Origin: Georgenia sp. M64 | GTDB lineage: Bacteria > Actinomycetota > Actinomycetes > Actinomycetales > Actinomycetaceae | Length of the DNA stretch: 64,000 nucleotides | Direction: 5' to 3' | Assembly: GCF_038049925.1 (NCBI RefSeq) | Contig: NZ_CP145809.1 | Span: forward strand, 496,001-560,000 | Part shown: piece by piece, positions 1 through 8,313 of the stretch | How the letters are laid out: each line of letters opens with the position of its first letter | Position numbering within the stretch: the stretch's first letter is position 1 | The notes under the pieces: model-generated | What the model saw: the letters and a program-made list of their open reading frames with translations, nothing else | Told to the model about the DNA's origin: nothing | The model's database searches: none | Position numbers and translations under genes: made by a program

Positions 1-708
1 CAGGGGCAGGACTGGACGCCGGACTCGGGCCGGCCGGCCGCCCATCCGAACTCGCGCTTCACCGTGCGCGCCGACCAGGCGCCGTCGATCGCCCCGGAGT
101 GGGAGGACCTCGGCGGTGTGCCGATCGACGTCATCCTCTTCGGTGGGCGCCGGGCCACCAACGTTCCGCTCGTCGCGGAGTCCTTCGACTGGGAGCACGG
201 CGTCTTCATCGGGGCGACCGTGTCCTCGGAGCAGACCGCGGCGGCCGAGGGGGCCGTGGGTGCCCTGCGCCGGGACCCCTTCGCCATGCTGCCGTTCTGC
301 GGGTACAACATGGCCGACTACTGGGGCCACTGGCTGGCGATGGGGGAGCGCCTGGGGAGTCACGCCCCGCGGATCTTCCAGGTCAACTGGTTCCGCAAGG
401 GGGCGGACGGCTCCTACCTCTGGCCCGGCTTCGGGGACAACGCGCGCGTGCTCGAGTGGGCGCTGCGGCGTGTCAACGGCGAGGTCGACGCCGTCGATGC
501 CCCCACCGGGCGGCTGCCGCGCCCGGAGGACCTCAACCTCGAGGGCCTGGACCTCACGGACGATCAGCTCGAGGCGCTCTTCGCCGTCGACCGTGCCGGC
601 TGGCTCGCCGAGGCCGACCTCACCGAGGAGTACTTCGCGCAGTTCGGTGACCGGCTCCCCGCCGAGATGACACGCCAGCTCGACCAGCTGCGCGCGCGAC
701 TGGCGTGA
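1..708 (+). CDS. pckG: Phosphoenolpyruvate carboxykinase (GTP), C-terminal part; 5' end outside window
   Basis: The frame is open from the first base and ends at TGA 706-708, so this is the last 235 residues of a protein of usually about 600. The segments GVPIDVILFGGRR, FIGATVSSE and the strongly conserved PFCGYNMADYWGHWL identify GTP-dependent PEP carboxykinase, which converts oxaloacetate to PEP at the start of gluconeogenesis in the cytosol. The usual QCPS motif before APEWED reads QAPS here. The stop codon lies inside the first copy of a degenerate about-28-bp tandem repeat. Confidence 0.95.
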   Translation, partial: QGQDWTPDSGRPAAHPNSRFTVRADQAPSIAPEWEDLGGVPIDVILFGGRRATNVPLVAESFDWEHGVFIGATVSSEQTAAAEGAVGALRRDPFAMLPFCGYNMADYWGHWLAMGERLGSHAPRIFQVNWFRKGADGSYLWPGFGDNARVLEWALRRVNGEVDAVDAPTGRLPRPEDLNLEGLDLTDDQLEALFAVDRAGWLAEADLTEEYFAQFGDRLPAEMTRQLDQLRARLA

Positions 709-810
709 GCTGACGGCTGCGGGCGTCTGGCGTGAGCTGATCGGTTGCGCGCGTCCGGCTTGAGCTGGCCGGCTGCGCATGCCCCGCTTCAGCTGGCCGC
801 TGGGTGTGCC
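701..810. repeat. Degenerate ~28-bp tandem repeat, 4 copies, starting at the pckG stop
   Basis: Four diverged copies lie at 701-727, 728-755, 756-783 and 784-810. All keep a core like GGCgTgAGCTGryCGGyTGcG. Copy 1 contains the pckG TGA. The copies diverge progressively 5' to 3'. Confidence 0.7.
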
Positions 811-958
811 CGGCCGGCCTCAGCTCGGCCGCCAGGTCAGGCCGGCCGAGCGGCCGCCGATGTGACGGTGTGGCGGATCGGGGTCGAGTGCGAACCGCCA
901 CAGCGTTACACCGCCTGGCGCGCCGTCGCCTCGGCGGGCGGTGTGGGCGGCCGGCCGA

Positions 959-1052
959 GAACCGGTGCGCGCTGCTGGGGACCGCCCGGACGAACGGTGC
1001 GCCCTCCCTGGGTCCGGCCGGACAAACGGTGCGCTCGCTGGGGGCCGGCCGG
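959..1052. repeat. ~32-bp tandem repeat, 3 copies
   Basis: Copies lie at 959-991, 992-1023 and 1024-1052, each beginning GAAC(C)GGTGCGC or AAACGGTGCGC and ending CCGGCCGG/CCCGG-AC. They are not coding as far as can be seen. Confidence 0.65.
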
Positions 1053-1079
1053 CGGCGGGGCCCAGCCGGTGGTGTCTCG

Positions 1080-1125
1080 CCCGGTGGTGGGAGCCGGACG
1101 CCGTCGGCCGGCGCCCACCACCGGG
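1080..1125. terminator. Hairpin between convergent pckG and DUF2249 genes
   Basis: The 12-bp arms CCCGGTGGTGGG (1080-1091) and CCCACCACCGGG (1114-1125) are perfectly complementary, with a 22-nt loop. The position, between two converging genes and 4 bp from the DUF2249 stop, fits a bidirectional terminator. There is no U-tract, as is common in actinobacteria. Confidence 0.7.
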
Positions 1126-1129
1126 GCTC

Positions 1130-1405
1130 TCAGCGTCGGGTCAGCCGCAGGCGCCAGGCCTCGGGCCCCTCCTCGAGGTAGGCCACCTCGAAGGCGCCGG
1201 GCTCGCGCTGCTCGACCTGGGCGAGCAGGGGCAGCGGGTTGTGCGGCGCGATGAGGTCCATGGCTGCTCCCGGCGTGATCGCGGACAGCGCACCGAAGAC
1301 GGTCGCGTGCCGGATGGCGTGCGGAACGGCGCGGACGTCCAGCGCGGGCACGGCGTCGTCGTGCCCGCAGCTGCAGGCGTGGGTCTCGGTGATCTCGAGC
1401 GACAT
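1130..1405 (-). CDS. DUF2249 domain protein
   Basis: A 91-aa protein starting MSLEITETHACSCGHDD and containing VPHAIRHATVFGALSAITPG and a DLIAPHNPLPLLAQ segment, typical of DUF2249. These small cytosolic proteins have no firmly assigned role; relatives sit near denitrification and nitrosative-stress genes. The start was chosen at ATG 1405 because AGGAGG lies 5 nt upstream; a 9-codon upstream extension is possible but has no ribosome site. An N-terminal Cys-Ser-Cys-Gly-His could bind metal (inference). The upstream region is unusually AT-rich for this genome (about 1432-1460). Confidence 0.85.
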   Translation of the reverse strand: MSLEITETHACSCGHDDAVPALDVRAVPHAIRHATVFGALSAITPGAAMDLIAPHNPLPLLAQVEQREPGAFEVAYLEEGPEAWRLRLTRR

Positions 1406-1431
1406 GGGGTCCTCCTGGGGTCGGGTTCCCA

Positions 1432-1462
1432 CCTACAATAAGCAAGAAGAATTCCGTGATAA
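1432..1462 (-). promoter_or_regulatory. AT-rich promoter candidate for the DUF2249 gene
   Basis: Reading the minus strand, TTTATC and TATTGT are separated by about 17 bp in a conspicuously AT-rich patch (positions about 1435-1460). It also contains the palindrome GAATTC. The boxes match the actinobacterial consensus poorly. Confidence 0.3.
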
Positions 1463-1551
1463 AGCCAGCGGCGGTGTGCCGGTCCCGGTGTCCGGTCTCA
1501 GGCTCGCGGACGCTCCGCCCCCGCCACGGCACGCCCAGTAGGGTGCGGTGC

Positions 1552-2829
1552 GTGAGGATCCTGCTGATCGGGTCGGGCGCGCGCGAGCACGCACTGGCCC
1601 GGACCCTGGCCCGAGACCCCCGCACGACCGAGCTGGTCGTCGCTCCCGGCAACCCGGGGACCGCCGGGGTCGCCACCAGCCTCGAGCTCGACATCCTCGA
1701 CGGGCACGCCGTCGCGGCCGCGGCCCTGGGCATGCGGGCCGACCTGGTGGTCGTCGGGCCCGAGGCGCCCCTCGTGGCCGGCGTCGTCGACGCGGTGCGG
1801 GCCGCGGGCATCCCGTGCTTCGGGCCGAGCCGGGAGGCCGCCCGGCTCGAGGGCTCGAAGGCGTTCGCCAAGGAGATGATGGCCGCTGCCGAGGTGCCCA
1901 CGGCGCTGGCCCACGTCTGCACCGACCTCGAGCAGGTCGCGGCCGCCCTGGACGCCTTCGGCGCACCGTACGTCGTCAAGGACGACGGCCTGGCCGCCGG
2001 CAAGGGGGTCGTCGTCACCTCCGACCGGGACGAGGCACTCGCCCATGCGATCGCGTGCCTGGCCAAGGACGGCGGCGGCGACGCCACGCAGGGGGTCCCC
2101 GCCGTCGTCGTCGAGGAGTTCCTCGACGGCCCGGAGGTCTCCCTCTTCTGCGTCAGCGACGGGACGGCCGTGGTGCCGCTCGAGCCCGCCCAGGACTACA
2201 AGCGTCTCGGCGACGGCGACGCCGGCCCCAACACGGGCGGCATGGGTGCGTACTCGCCGCTGCCCTGGGCGCCGGCGGACCTCACCGAGCAGGTGCTGGA
2301 CCGGGTCGCGCTGCCGGTGGTGGCCGAGATGGCCCGGCGGGGCACCCCGTTCGTCGGGCTGCTCTACTGCGGGCTCGCGCTGACCTCGCGCGGGCTGCGG
2401 GTGGTGGAGTTCAACGTCCGCTTCGGCGACCCCGAGACCCAGGTCGTCCTCGCCCGGCTCACATCGTCCCTGGCCGACCTCCTCCTCGCCGCGGCCACGG
2501 GGCGCCTCGCGGAGGTGGACGAGCCCCGCTGGTCCGGCGGTGCGGCCGTCACCGTGGTGCTCGCCGCGCACGGGTACCCCGGGCAGGTGCGCAAGGGCGA
2601 CGTCATCACGGGCGTCGAGGACGCCGAGGCGCTGGACGGGGTCCACGTCCTGCACGCCGGCACGTCGCGCGACGGCGAGGGCAGCCTCGTGGCCGCGGGC
2701 GGGCGGGTGCTCAGCGTCGTGGGGGAGGGCCCGGATCTCGCCGCCGCCCGCGAGCGGGCCTACGAGGGCGTCGCCCGCATCAGGTTCGACGGCGCCCAGC
2801 ACCGCACGGACATCGCCGCCGGTCGCTGA
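1552..2829 (+). CDS. purD: Phosphoribosylamine-glycine ligase (GAR synthetase)
   Basis: A 425-aa ATP-grasp enzyme that joins glycine to phosphoribosylamine, step 2 of de novo purine synthesis. Visible are the N-terminal RILLIGSGAREHALA, FGPSREAARLEGSKAFAK, the ATP-grasp loop KDDGLAAGKGVVV, and FNVRFGDPETQVVL. The start was set at GTG 1552 so that the protein begins (M)RILLIGSG; an in-frame GTG at 1543 is an alternative, and AGTAGGG lies just upstream. Length is normal. The gene stands apart from the other pur genes and faces gnd. Confidence 0.95.
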   Translation: MRILLIGSGAREHALARTLARDPRTTELVVAPGNPGTAGVATSLELDILDGHAVAAAALGMRADLVVVGPEAPLVAGVVDAVRAAGIPCFGPSREAARLEGSKAFAKEMMAAAEVPTALAHVCTDLEQVAAALDAFGAPYVVKDDGLAAGKGVVVTSDRDEALAHAIACLAKDGGGDATQGVPAVVVEEFLDGPEVSLFCVSDGTAVVPLEPAQDYKRLGDGDAGPNTGGMGAYSPLPWAPADLTEQVLDRVALPVVAEMARRGTPFVGLLYCGLALTSRGLRVVEFNVRFGDPETQVVLARLTSSLADLLLAAATGRLAEVDEPRWSGGAAVTVVLAAHGYPGQVRKGDVITGVEDAEALDGVHVLHAGTSRDGEGSLVAAGGRVLSVVGEGPDLAAARERAYEGVARIRFDGAQHRTDIAAGR

Positions 2830-2954
2830 GGTGCCGGCGGCCGCCGAGCCGGCAGCCCTGCCCCGCTGAGCCGCGTCGCGGAGTCGCCCGCCCCGCCCCA
2901 CAGAACCGCGCCGGCGAGCCGCCCGCCCCGCCCCAGCGAGCCGCCCGCCCGCCA

Positions 2955-3018
2955 CGTCGAGTTGTGAGTTGTTGTTGCCCTGGAGTGACCGGGATCGACC
3001 ACAAGCCACAACTCGACG
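2955..3018. repeat. Inverted repeat flanking a 40-nt spacer, REP-like or terminator
   Basis: Arms CGTCGAGTTGTG (2955-2966) and CACAACTCGACG (3007-3018) match perfectly. The spacer is itself repetitive (AGTTGTTGTTG) and markedly less GC-rich than its surroundings, so the element looks like a discrete extragenic unit rather than chance. Confidence 0.6.
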
Positions 3019-3020
3019 CG

Positions 3021-3118
3021 GCGTGGTGGCCGGCGTGCGGCGTGGTGCGCGGCGGTGTGGCGTGGTGGCCGGCGTGCGGCGGCGTGCGGCGGCGTGCGGC
3101 GTGGTGGCCGGCGTGGGG
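3021..3118. repeat. 39-bp tandem repeat, about 2.5 copies
   Basis: The block GCGTGGTGGCCGGCGTGCGG recurs at 3021, 3060 and 3099, exactly 39 bp apart, followed each time by variants of GCGTG/GCGGC runs. It starts 2 bp after the inverted repeat at 2955-3018. Confidence 0.7.
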
Positions 3119-3208
3119 CTGCGCGGCCTGCGTACCAGGGGAGCGGCGTCGTCCGGTCAGCGGGCGCCCGGATACCCGGGCACCAGGTGACGGCGGCCAG
3201 ACGCCGAC

Positions 3209-3236
3209 GGCCGGCCACCCCGAGGGGTGACCGGCC
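3209..3236 (-). terminator. Terminator hairpin of gnd
   Basis: The 13-nt arms at 3209-3221 and 3224-3236 are complementary except for one mismatch, with a 2-nt loop. It lies 20 bp beyond the gnd stop. Confidence 0.7.
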
Positions 3237-3255
3237 GCCGGACGCGGACGAGAGG

Positions 3256-4710
3256 TCAGTCCTGCTGCTCCTCGGCGCGGTCGCCGGACCACAGGGTGTG
3301 GAACGTGCCCGGGCGGTCGACCCGCTGGTAGGTGTGGGCGCCGAAGAAGTCACGCTGCGCCTGGATGAGGGCGGCCGGGAGCCGGTCGGCCCGCACGCCG
3401 TCGTAGTACGCCAGCGACGAGGCGAACGCCGGGGTCGGGACGCCGTTGAGGGCGGCCTGCGCCACGATCCGCCGCCAGGCGGCCACGCCGTTGCCCACTG
3501 CCTCGGTGAAGTACGGGGCGGCCAGCAGCAGCTGCAGCTCGGGGTTCTCCTCGTACGCCTCGGTGATGCGGTTGAGGAACCGGGCGCGGATGATGCACCC
3601 GCCGCGCCAGATGCGGGCCATGGCGCCGCGGTCGATGTCCCAGTCGTTCTCCGCGCTCGCCGCGGCGATCTGGTCGAAGCCCTGCGAGTAGGCCACGACC
3701 TTCGAGGCGTAGAGCGCCTGGCGCACGTCCTCGATGAACGCGGCGCGGTCGGTCACCTCCCAGGTGCCGGCGTTGGCGGGCAGGACGCCGCGGGCGGCCT
3801 CGCGCTGAGGGACCGAGCCGGACAGGGCGCGGGCGAAGGTGGCCTCGGCGATCCCGGTGATCGGCACCCCGAGGTCCAGGCCGTTCTGCACCGTCCAGCG
3901 GCCGGTGCCCTTCTGCTCGGCGCGGTCCATGACGACGTCGACGAAGGCGTTGCCCGTCTCGGCGTCGGTGTGGGCGAGGACCTCGGCGGTGATCTCGATG
4001 AGGAAGGACTCCAGGTCGCCCCGGTTCCACTCGGCGAAGATCTCGCCGATCTCCGCGGCCGACGCGCCCAGACCCTGGCGCAGGATGTCGTAGGCCTCGG
4101 CGATGAGCTGCATGTCGGCGTACTCGATGCCGTTGTGGACCATCTTGACGAAGTGTCCGGCGCCGTCGGGGCCGACGTGGGTGCAGCACGGCACGCCGTC
4201 GACCTTCGCGGAGATGTCCTCGAGCATCGGGCCGAGGCGGTCGTAGGACTCCTTGGTGCCGCCGGGCATGATCGACGGGCCCAGGAGCGCGCCCTCCTCG
4301 CCGCCCGAGACGCCGGAGCCGACGAAGTGCAGGCCCTTGGCGCGCAGGGCGTTCTCCCGGCGGATGGTGTCGGGGAAGTGGGCGTTGCCGGCGTCGACGA
4401 TGATGTCGCCCGGCTCCATCGCGGCGGCGAGCTGGTCGATGACGGCGTCGGTGCCGGCCCCGGCCTTGACCATGATGACGGCCACGCGCGGGCGCGAGAG
4501 CGAGGCGACGAAGTCCTCGACCGACTCCGACGGCACGAACGTCCCGTCGTCGCCGTGCTCGGCCACGAGCTTCTCCGTCTTGGCGAAGGAGCGGTTGTGG
4601 ACGGCGACCTTGTAGCCGTGGCGTGCGAAGTTGCGGGCCAGGTTCGAGCCCATGACCGCCAGGCCGGTGACACCGATGTCGGCGACGCCGACGGGCTTCT
4701 CGCTTGCCAT
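3256..4710 (-). CDS. gnd: 6-phosphogluconate dehydrogenase, decarboxylating, NADP-dependent
   Basis: A 484-aa enzyme of the oxidative pentose-phosphate pathway, making ribulose-5-phosphate and NADPH. The N-terminal Rossmann motif GVTGLAVMGSNLARN, FVGSGVSGGEEGALLGPSIMPGG and the helical dimerisation domain (KMVHNGIEYADMQLIAEAYD) are present, and length matches the classical long form. The start ATG 4710 has GAGGAA 4-9 nt upstream; a longer open frame up to 4902 would run over purC and is not used. It diverges from purC across 142 bp; ribose-5-phosphate supply links it to purine synthesis. Confidence 0.95.
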   Translation of the reverse strand: MASEKPVGVADIGVTGLAVMGSNLARNFARHGYKVAVHNRSFAKTEKLVAEHGDDGTFVPSESVEDFVASLSRPRVAVIMVKAGAGTDAVIDQLAAAMEPGDIIVDAGNAHFPDTIRRENALRAKGLHFVGSGVSGGEEGALLGPSIMPGGTKESYDRLGPMLEDISAKVDGVPCCTHVGPDGAGHFVKMVHNGIEYADMQLIAEAYDILRQGLGASAAEIGEIFAEWNRGDLESFLIEITAEVLAHTDAETGNAFVDVVMDRAEQKGTGRWTVQNGLDLGVPITGIAEATFARALSGSVPQREAARGVLPANAGTWEVTDRAAFIEDVRQALYASKVVAYSQGFDQIAAASAENDWDIDRGAMARIWRGGCIIRARFLNRITEAYEENPELQLLLAAPYFTEAVGNGVAAWRRIVAQAALNGVPTPAFASSLAYYDGVRADRLPAALIQAQRDFFGAHTYQRVDRPGTFHTLWSGDRAEEQQD

Positions 4711-4852
4711 GTGTTCCTCCAGGTTCTCGGATCGATCCGGTGAAACCGTACGCGGTACCCGTGCGGACGTGCGCGGCTGTGCCATCAGTTGCCCGTGGCC
4801 GCCGGGACGGTCACCGCCGACGGCGTGCGACGGACCCTGCCAGGATGACCCC

Positions 4853-5770
4853 ATGAGCATCGACGGCGGCACCGCGCCCGTGCTGGCGGGCTGGACCCAC
4901 ACCTACTCCGGCAAGGTCCGTGACCTCTACGTCCCCTCCGACGAGTCCTCCCACGCGGGCGGCGACGTCGTTCTCGTCGTCGCGTCCGACCGCATCAGCG
5001 CCTACGACTACATCCTCCCGACGACCATCCCGGGCAAGGGCCGGATCCTCACCGCGATGAGCCTGTGGTGGTTCGACCAGCTCGCCGACGTCGTCCCCAA
5101 CCATGTGGTCTCCCTCGACGTGCCCGAGGAGGTGCGGGGCCGGGCGATGATCTGCCGGCAGCTGCGGATGTACCCGGTCGAGTGCGTCGTGCGCGGGTAC
5201 ATCACCGGCTCGGTCATGGCCGAGTACCGGACGTCCGGCACCGTCTGCGGGCTGCCGCTGCCGCCCGGGCTCGAGGAGGGGGCCCGTCTGCCGGAGCCCA
5301 TCTTCACCCCGGCCGCCAAGGCCCAGGTCGGCGAGCACGACGAGAACATCACCTTCGAGGAGACCGCCGACCGGGTGAGCCTGCCCATCGCCCGCCGCCT
5401 GCGCGACCGCACCCTCGCCGTCTACCGTCGCGCCGCCGAGATCGCGGGCGAGCGGGGCATCATCCTGGCCGACACCAAGCTCGAGTTCGGTGCGTCCCTG
5501 CAGCCCGGCGAGCCGGTCATCGTCCTCGGGGACGAGGTGCTGACCCCGGACTCCTCCCGCTTCTGGCGGGCCGAGGACTGGGAGCCCGGCCGGGCGCAGA
5601 CGAGCTACGACAAGCAGTTCGTCCGTGACTGGCTCACCTCGCCCGCCTCCGGCTGGGACCGACGCGCGGGGACGCCGCCACCGGCGCTGCCGCGCGAGGT
5701 GGTCGAGCGGACGAGCGAGCGCTACGTCGAGGCCTACGAGCGCCTCACCGGCCTCGTCCTCGAGGCATGA
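4853..5770 (+). CDS. purC: Phosphoribosylaminoimidazole-succinocarboxamide synthase (SAICAR synthetase)
   Basis: A 305-aa cytosolic enzyme that condenses CAIR with aspartate using ATP. Seen are YSGKVRDLY at the N-terminus, VVASDRISAYDYILPTTIPGKG, ECVVRGYITGSVMAEY and FTPAAKAQVGEHDENITFE. Length is that of the yeast/actinobacterial type rather than the shorter Bacillus type. ATG 4853 is the only start that leaves the first motif near the N-terminus. It diverges from gnd. Confidence 0.95.
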   Translation: MSIDGGTAPVLAGWTHTYSGKVRDLYVPSDESSHAGGDVVLVVASDRISAYDYILPTTIPGKGRILTAMSLWWFDQLADVVPNHVVSLDVPEEVRGRAMICRQLRMYPVECVVRGYITGSVMAEYRTSGTVCGLPLPPGLEEGARLPEPIFTPAAKAQVGEHDENITFEETADRVSLPIARRLRDRTLAVYRRAAEIAGERGIILADTKLEFGASLQPGEPVIVLGDEVLTPDSSRFWRAEDWEPGRAQTSYDKQFVRDWLTSPASGWDRRAGTPPPALPREVVERTSERYVEAYERLTGLVLEA

Positions 5771-5801
5771 GACGCGGTCGAGCGCCTGACCAGGCGAAAC
5801 C

Positions 5802-5813
5802 TACGCAAACGTA
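5802..5813. promoter_or_regulatory. Small palindrome upstream of desaturase
   Basis: TACG-CAAA-CGTA lies in a locally AT-rich stretch about 110 bp before the desaturase start. It could be an operator; arms of only 4 bp make chance likely. Confidence 0.2.
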
Positions 5814-5920
5814 ACCTCCTCTGTCGTGCGGGCCGGATCCGTGCCACACTCGGTCGCAGCGCCCGTACCCGGGCGTGTGCGGCCACGGGTCGCGCCCCTC
5901 GACCGACAAGGCGGCGGCCG

Positions 5921-7021
5921 TTGAGCCAGACCCTCGAACCCACGCGCACCCCGTCCCCCCGCACCCCCGGCGCGGCCCGCCGGCACCAGGTCAGCGACTT
6001 CACCGCGCTGACCGCCAAGGTGCAGGAGGCCGGGCTCATGCGGCGCGCGTACGGCTACTACTGGGCCAAGCTCATCGGCCTGACGGTGGCCGGGCTCGCG
6101 CTCATGGCCGTTTTCGTGGTCGTCGGTGACACGTGGTGGCAGCTCGTCACCGCCGCCGTGCTGGCCGTGCTCCTGACGCAGGTCGCGTTCGTCGGTCACG
6201 ACGCCGCCCACCGCCAGATCTTCGTCTCGGGCAAGTGGAACGAGTGGGTCTCCCTCATCGTCATCAACCTCTACGCCGGGATGGGCCTGGGGTGGTGGCA
6301 GCGCAAGCACAACAAGCACCACGCCGCGCCGAACAAGGCCGGTGCCGACCCCGACGTCGAGCCCGGCGTCCTCGCGTACACCCCCGAGGACATCGCGGCC
6401 CGCAAGCACCCCGTCACCCGGTGGCTGGGGCGCAAGCAGGGCTGGTTCTTCTGGCCGCTGCTGCTCCTCGAGGGCGTCAACCTCCACGTCCAGGGCCTCA
6501 AGCGGGCGCTGGGCCGCGGCGAGGTGGTCAAGCGTCGTGGCGTCGAGATCGCCTTCATCACCGTCCGTCTCGTCGGTTACGTCACGCTCGTCTTCCTCGT
6601 GCTCTCGCCCGGCAAGGCCGCCGCGTTCATCGGGCTGCAGCTCGCGATCTTCGGCCTGTACATGGGGCTGTCCTTCGCCCCGAACCACATCGGCATGCCG
6701 ATGGTCGCGCCGGACGTGAAGATCGACTTCCTCCGGCGCCAGGTGCTCATGAGCCGCAACATCTCCGGCGGGCGCGCCGTCGACACCTTCATGGGCGGCC
6801 TGAACTTCCAGGTCGAGCACCACCTCTTCCCCTCGATGGCTCGGCCCAACCTGCGCAAGGTCGCGCCGATGGTGCGCGAGTACTGCGACCAGCTGGGTGT
6901 GCGCTACACCGAGACCACCCTCGTCCAGTCCTACCGCGCGGTGGGGACCTACCTCAACCAGGTCGGCCGCGGCGGCCTCGACGTGTGGGCCTGCCCGCTC
7001 GCCGTCCAGTACCGGGTGTGA
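5921..7021 (+). CDS. Membrane fatty acid (acyl-CoA/acyl-lipid) desaturase
   Basis: A 366-aa integral-membrane di-iron desaturase that introduces a double bond into fatty acyl chains. The three histidine boxes are HDAAH (93-97), HNKHH (130-134) and QVEHH (297-301), with hydrophobic pairs around residues 50-90 and 190-235. The start is TTG 5921 with AAGGCGG upstream; no better in-frame start precedes it. It sits between purC and purS but has no evident link to purines. Closest characterised relatives are DesA3-like acyl-CoA delta-9 desaturases; the regiospecificity cannot be read from sequence. Confidence 0.88.
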   Translation: MSQTLEPTRTPSPRTPGAARRHQVSDFTALTAKVQEAGLMRRAYGYYWAKLIGLTVAGLALMAVFVVVGDTWWQLVTAAVLAVLLTQVAFVGHDAAHRQIFVSGKWNEWVSLIVINLYAGMGLGWWQRKHNKHHAAPNKAGADPDVEPGVLAYTPEDIAARKHPVTRWLGRKQGWFFWPLLLLEGVNLHVQGLKRALGRGEVVKRRGVEIAFITVRLVGYVTLVFLVLSPGKAAAFIGLQLAIFGLYMGLSFAPNHIGMPMVAPDVKIDFLRRQVLMSRNISGGRAVDTFMGGLNFQVEHHLFPSMARPNLRKVAPMVREYCDQLGVRYTETTLVQSYRAVGTYLNQVGRGGLDVWACPLAVQYRV

Positions 7022-7053
7022 CGGCGACGCGCCGCCCCACCCCCTGAGCCCGT

Positions 7054-7083
7054 CGGCCGGCTGCGGATCACCGCGGCCGGCCG
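7054..7083 (+). terminator. Terminator hairpin of desaturase
   Basis: Outer arms CGGCCGG (7054-7060) and CCGGCCG (7077-7083), a 2x2 internal loop, then the inner stem GCGG/CCGC closing an ATCA tetraloop. It lies 33 bp after the stop. Confidence 0.6.
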
Positions 7084-7121
7084 TCGGCTTGTCCGGCGTC
7101 CGGCGGTGTCCGCCGTCTGGT

Positions 7122-7185
7122 GATGTCTGCTGTCCTCGATGTCCGCCGTCCGCGATGTCCGCCGTCCGCGATGTCGGCTGTCCCG
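7122..7185. repeat. 16-bp tandem repeat, 4 copies, upstream of purS
   Basis: The unit GATGTCCGCCGTCCGC is perfect at 7138-7153 and 7154-7169; diverged copies flank it at 7122-7137 and 7170-7185. The array ends 115 bp before the purS ATG, in its probable leader or promoter region. Confidence 0.8.
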
Positions 7186-7300
7186 CGACCTCCGGTGCCC
7201 GGTGACGTCCGGCACCACCCGTGGACACCCTGGCCGGGTGGCGCGCCGTGGCGGCTACCCTGGAGGCGCCGTCGTCCGCCACACGCCCAGGAGCACCGCA

Positions 7301-7561
7301 ATGGGACGCATCGTCGTCGAGGTCATGCCCAAGCCCGAGATCCTCGACCCGCAGGGCAAGGCCGTGGCCCGCGCGCTGCCCCGGCTGGGCCTCGACCACT
7401 TCGCGGGCGTGCGCCAGGGCAAGCGGTTCGAGCTGAGCGTCGACGGCGAGGTCACCAGCGAGCTCCTCGACGCCGCCCGACGGGCCGCCGAGACCGCGCT
7501 GTCCAACCCCGTCATCGAGGACGTCGTGGGGGTCTACGAGGTCGACGAGGCCGCCCGGTGA
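7301..7561 (+). CDS. purS: FGAM synthase subunit PurS
   Basis: An 86-aa protein ([29 protein letters not shown]) that bridges PurQ and small PurL so that ammonia from glutamine reaches FGAR. ATG 7301 with AGGAG 7-8 nt upstream. It overlaps purQ by 4 bp (GTGA), so the two are translationally coupled. The third partner, purL, is not next to it but 24.7 kb away. Confidence 0.95.
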   Translation: MGRIVVEVMPKPEILDPQGKAVARALPRLGLDHFAGVRQGKRFELSVDGEVTSELLDAARRAAETALSNPVIEDVVGVYEVDEAAR

Positions 7562-8262
7562 ACGGCGCGCGGATCGGCGTCGTCACCTTCCCCGGGAGCC
7601 TCGACGACCGCGACGCCCAGCGGGCCGTCCGCCTCGCGGGGGCCGAGCCGGTCGCGCTGTGGCACGCCGACGAGGACCTGCGCGGCGTCGACGCCGTCGT
7701 CCTGCCCGGCGGCTTCTCCTACGGCGACTACCTGCGCTGCGGGGCCATCGCCCGCTTCGCGCCCGTCATGGGCGAGATCGTCGCGGCGGCCGAGACCGGC
7801 CTGCCGGTGCTGGGCATCTGCAACGGCTTCCAGATCCTGTGCGAGGCGCACCTGCTGCCCGGCGCCCTCATCCGCAACGACCACCAGCTCTTCGTGTGCC
7901 GGGACCAGGACCTGCGCGTGACGAGCACATCCACGGCGTGGACGTCGGACCTCGAGCTCGGCGAGGTCATCACGGTCCCGCTGAAGAACGGCGAGGGGGG
8001 CTACGTCGCCGACGAGGACACGCTCGACCGGCTCGAGGGGGAGGGACGGGTCGTCTTCCGCTACGAGGGCGGCAACCCCAACGGCTCCCTGCGTGACATC
8101 GCCGGGATCGCGAACGCCCGCGGCAACGTCGTCGGGCTCATGCCCCACCCCGAGCACGCCGTCGAGCCCGGGTTCGGCCCGGACGAGCCGGGACGCCCGC
8201 GTGCCGGCACGGACGGGCTCCGCCTGTTCACGTCCGTCCTCGGCTCGCTCGTCAGCCGCTGA
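7558..8262 (+). CDS. purQ: FGAM synthase subunit PurQ (glutaminase)
   Basis: A 234-aa class I glutamine amidotransferase. The segment [18 protein letters not shown], the nucleophile elbow GICNGFQIL with its Cys, and [10 protein letters not shown] carrying the catalytic His/Glu are all present. Start GTG 7558 overlaps the purS TGA. It hydrolyses glutamine and delivers ammonia to PurL. There are 51 bp between its stop and the convergent ald. Confidence 0.95.
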   Translation: MNGARIGVVTFPGSLDDRDAQRAVRLAGAEPVALWHADEDLRGVDAVVLPGGFSYGDYLRCGAIARFAPVMGEIVAAAETGLPVLGICNGFQILCEAHLLPGALIRNDHQLFVCRDQDLRVTSTSTAWTSDLELGEVITVPLKNGEGGYVADEDTLDRLEGEGRVVFRYEGGNPNGSLRDIAGIANARGNVVGLMPHPEHAVEPGFGPDEPGRPRAGTDGLRLFTSVLGSLVSR

Positions 8263-8313
8263 GCGTCGGCGCTGCCCGGTTTCGCGCGCCAGGTGCGCCC
8301 GGCGGGCCGATCC

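Larger units (their letters stand above)
709..1129. other. Gene-free gap (421 bp) filled by repeats and a terminator
   Basis: I see no credible gene: the frames open here are GC-driven and lack any recognisable protein. The gap holds the ~28-bp repeats at 701-810, three ~32-bp repeats at 959-1052 and a hairpin at 1080-1125. Nothing recognised lies between 811 and 958. Confidence 0.7.
2830..3255. other. Gene-free gap between convergent purD and gnd (426 bp)
   Basis: No credible gene. The gap contains a 12-bp perfect inverted repeat (2955-3018), a 39-bp tandem repeat (3021-3118) and a terminator hairpin (3209-3236). Nothing recognised lies at 2830-2954. Confidence 0.7.

Noticed and set aside
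4711..4852. Riboswitch or purine operator between gnd and purC
   Set aside because: I looked for a conserved aptamer or PurR-like palindrome and saw none that stands out from the base composition.
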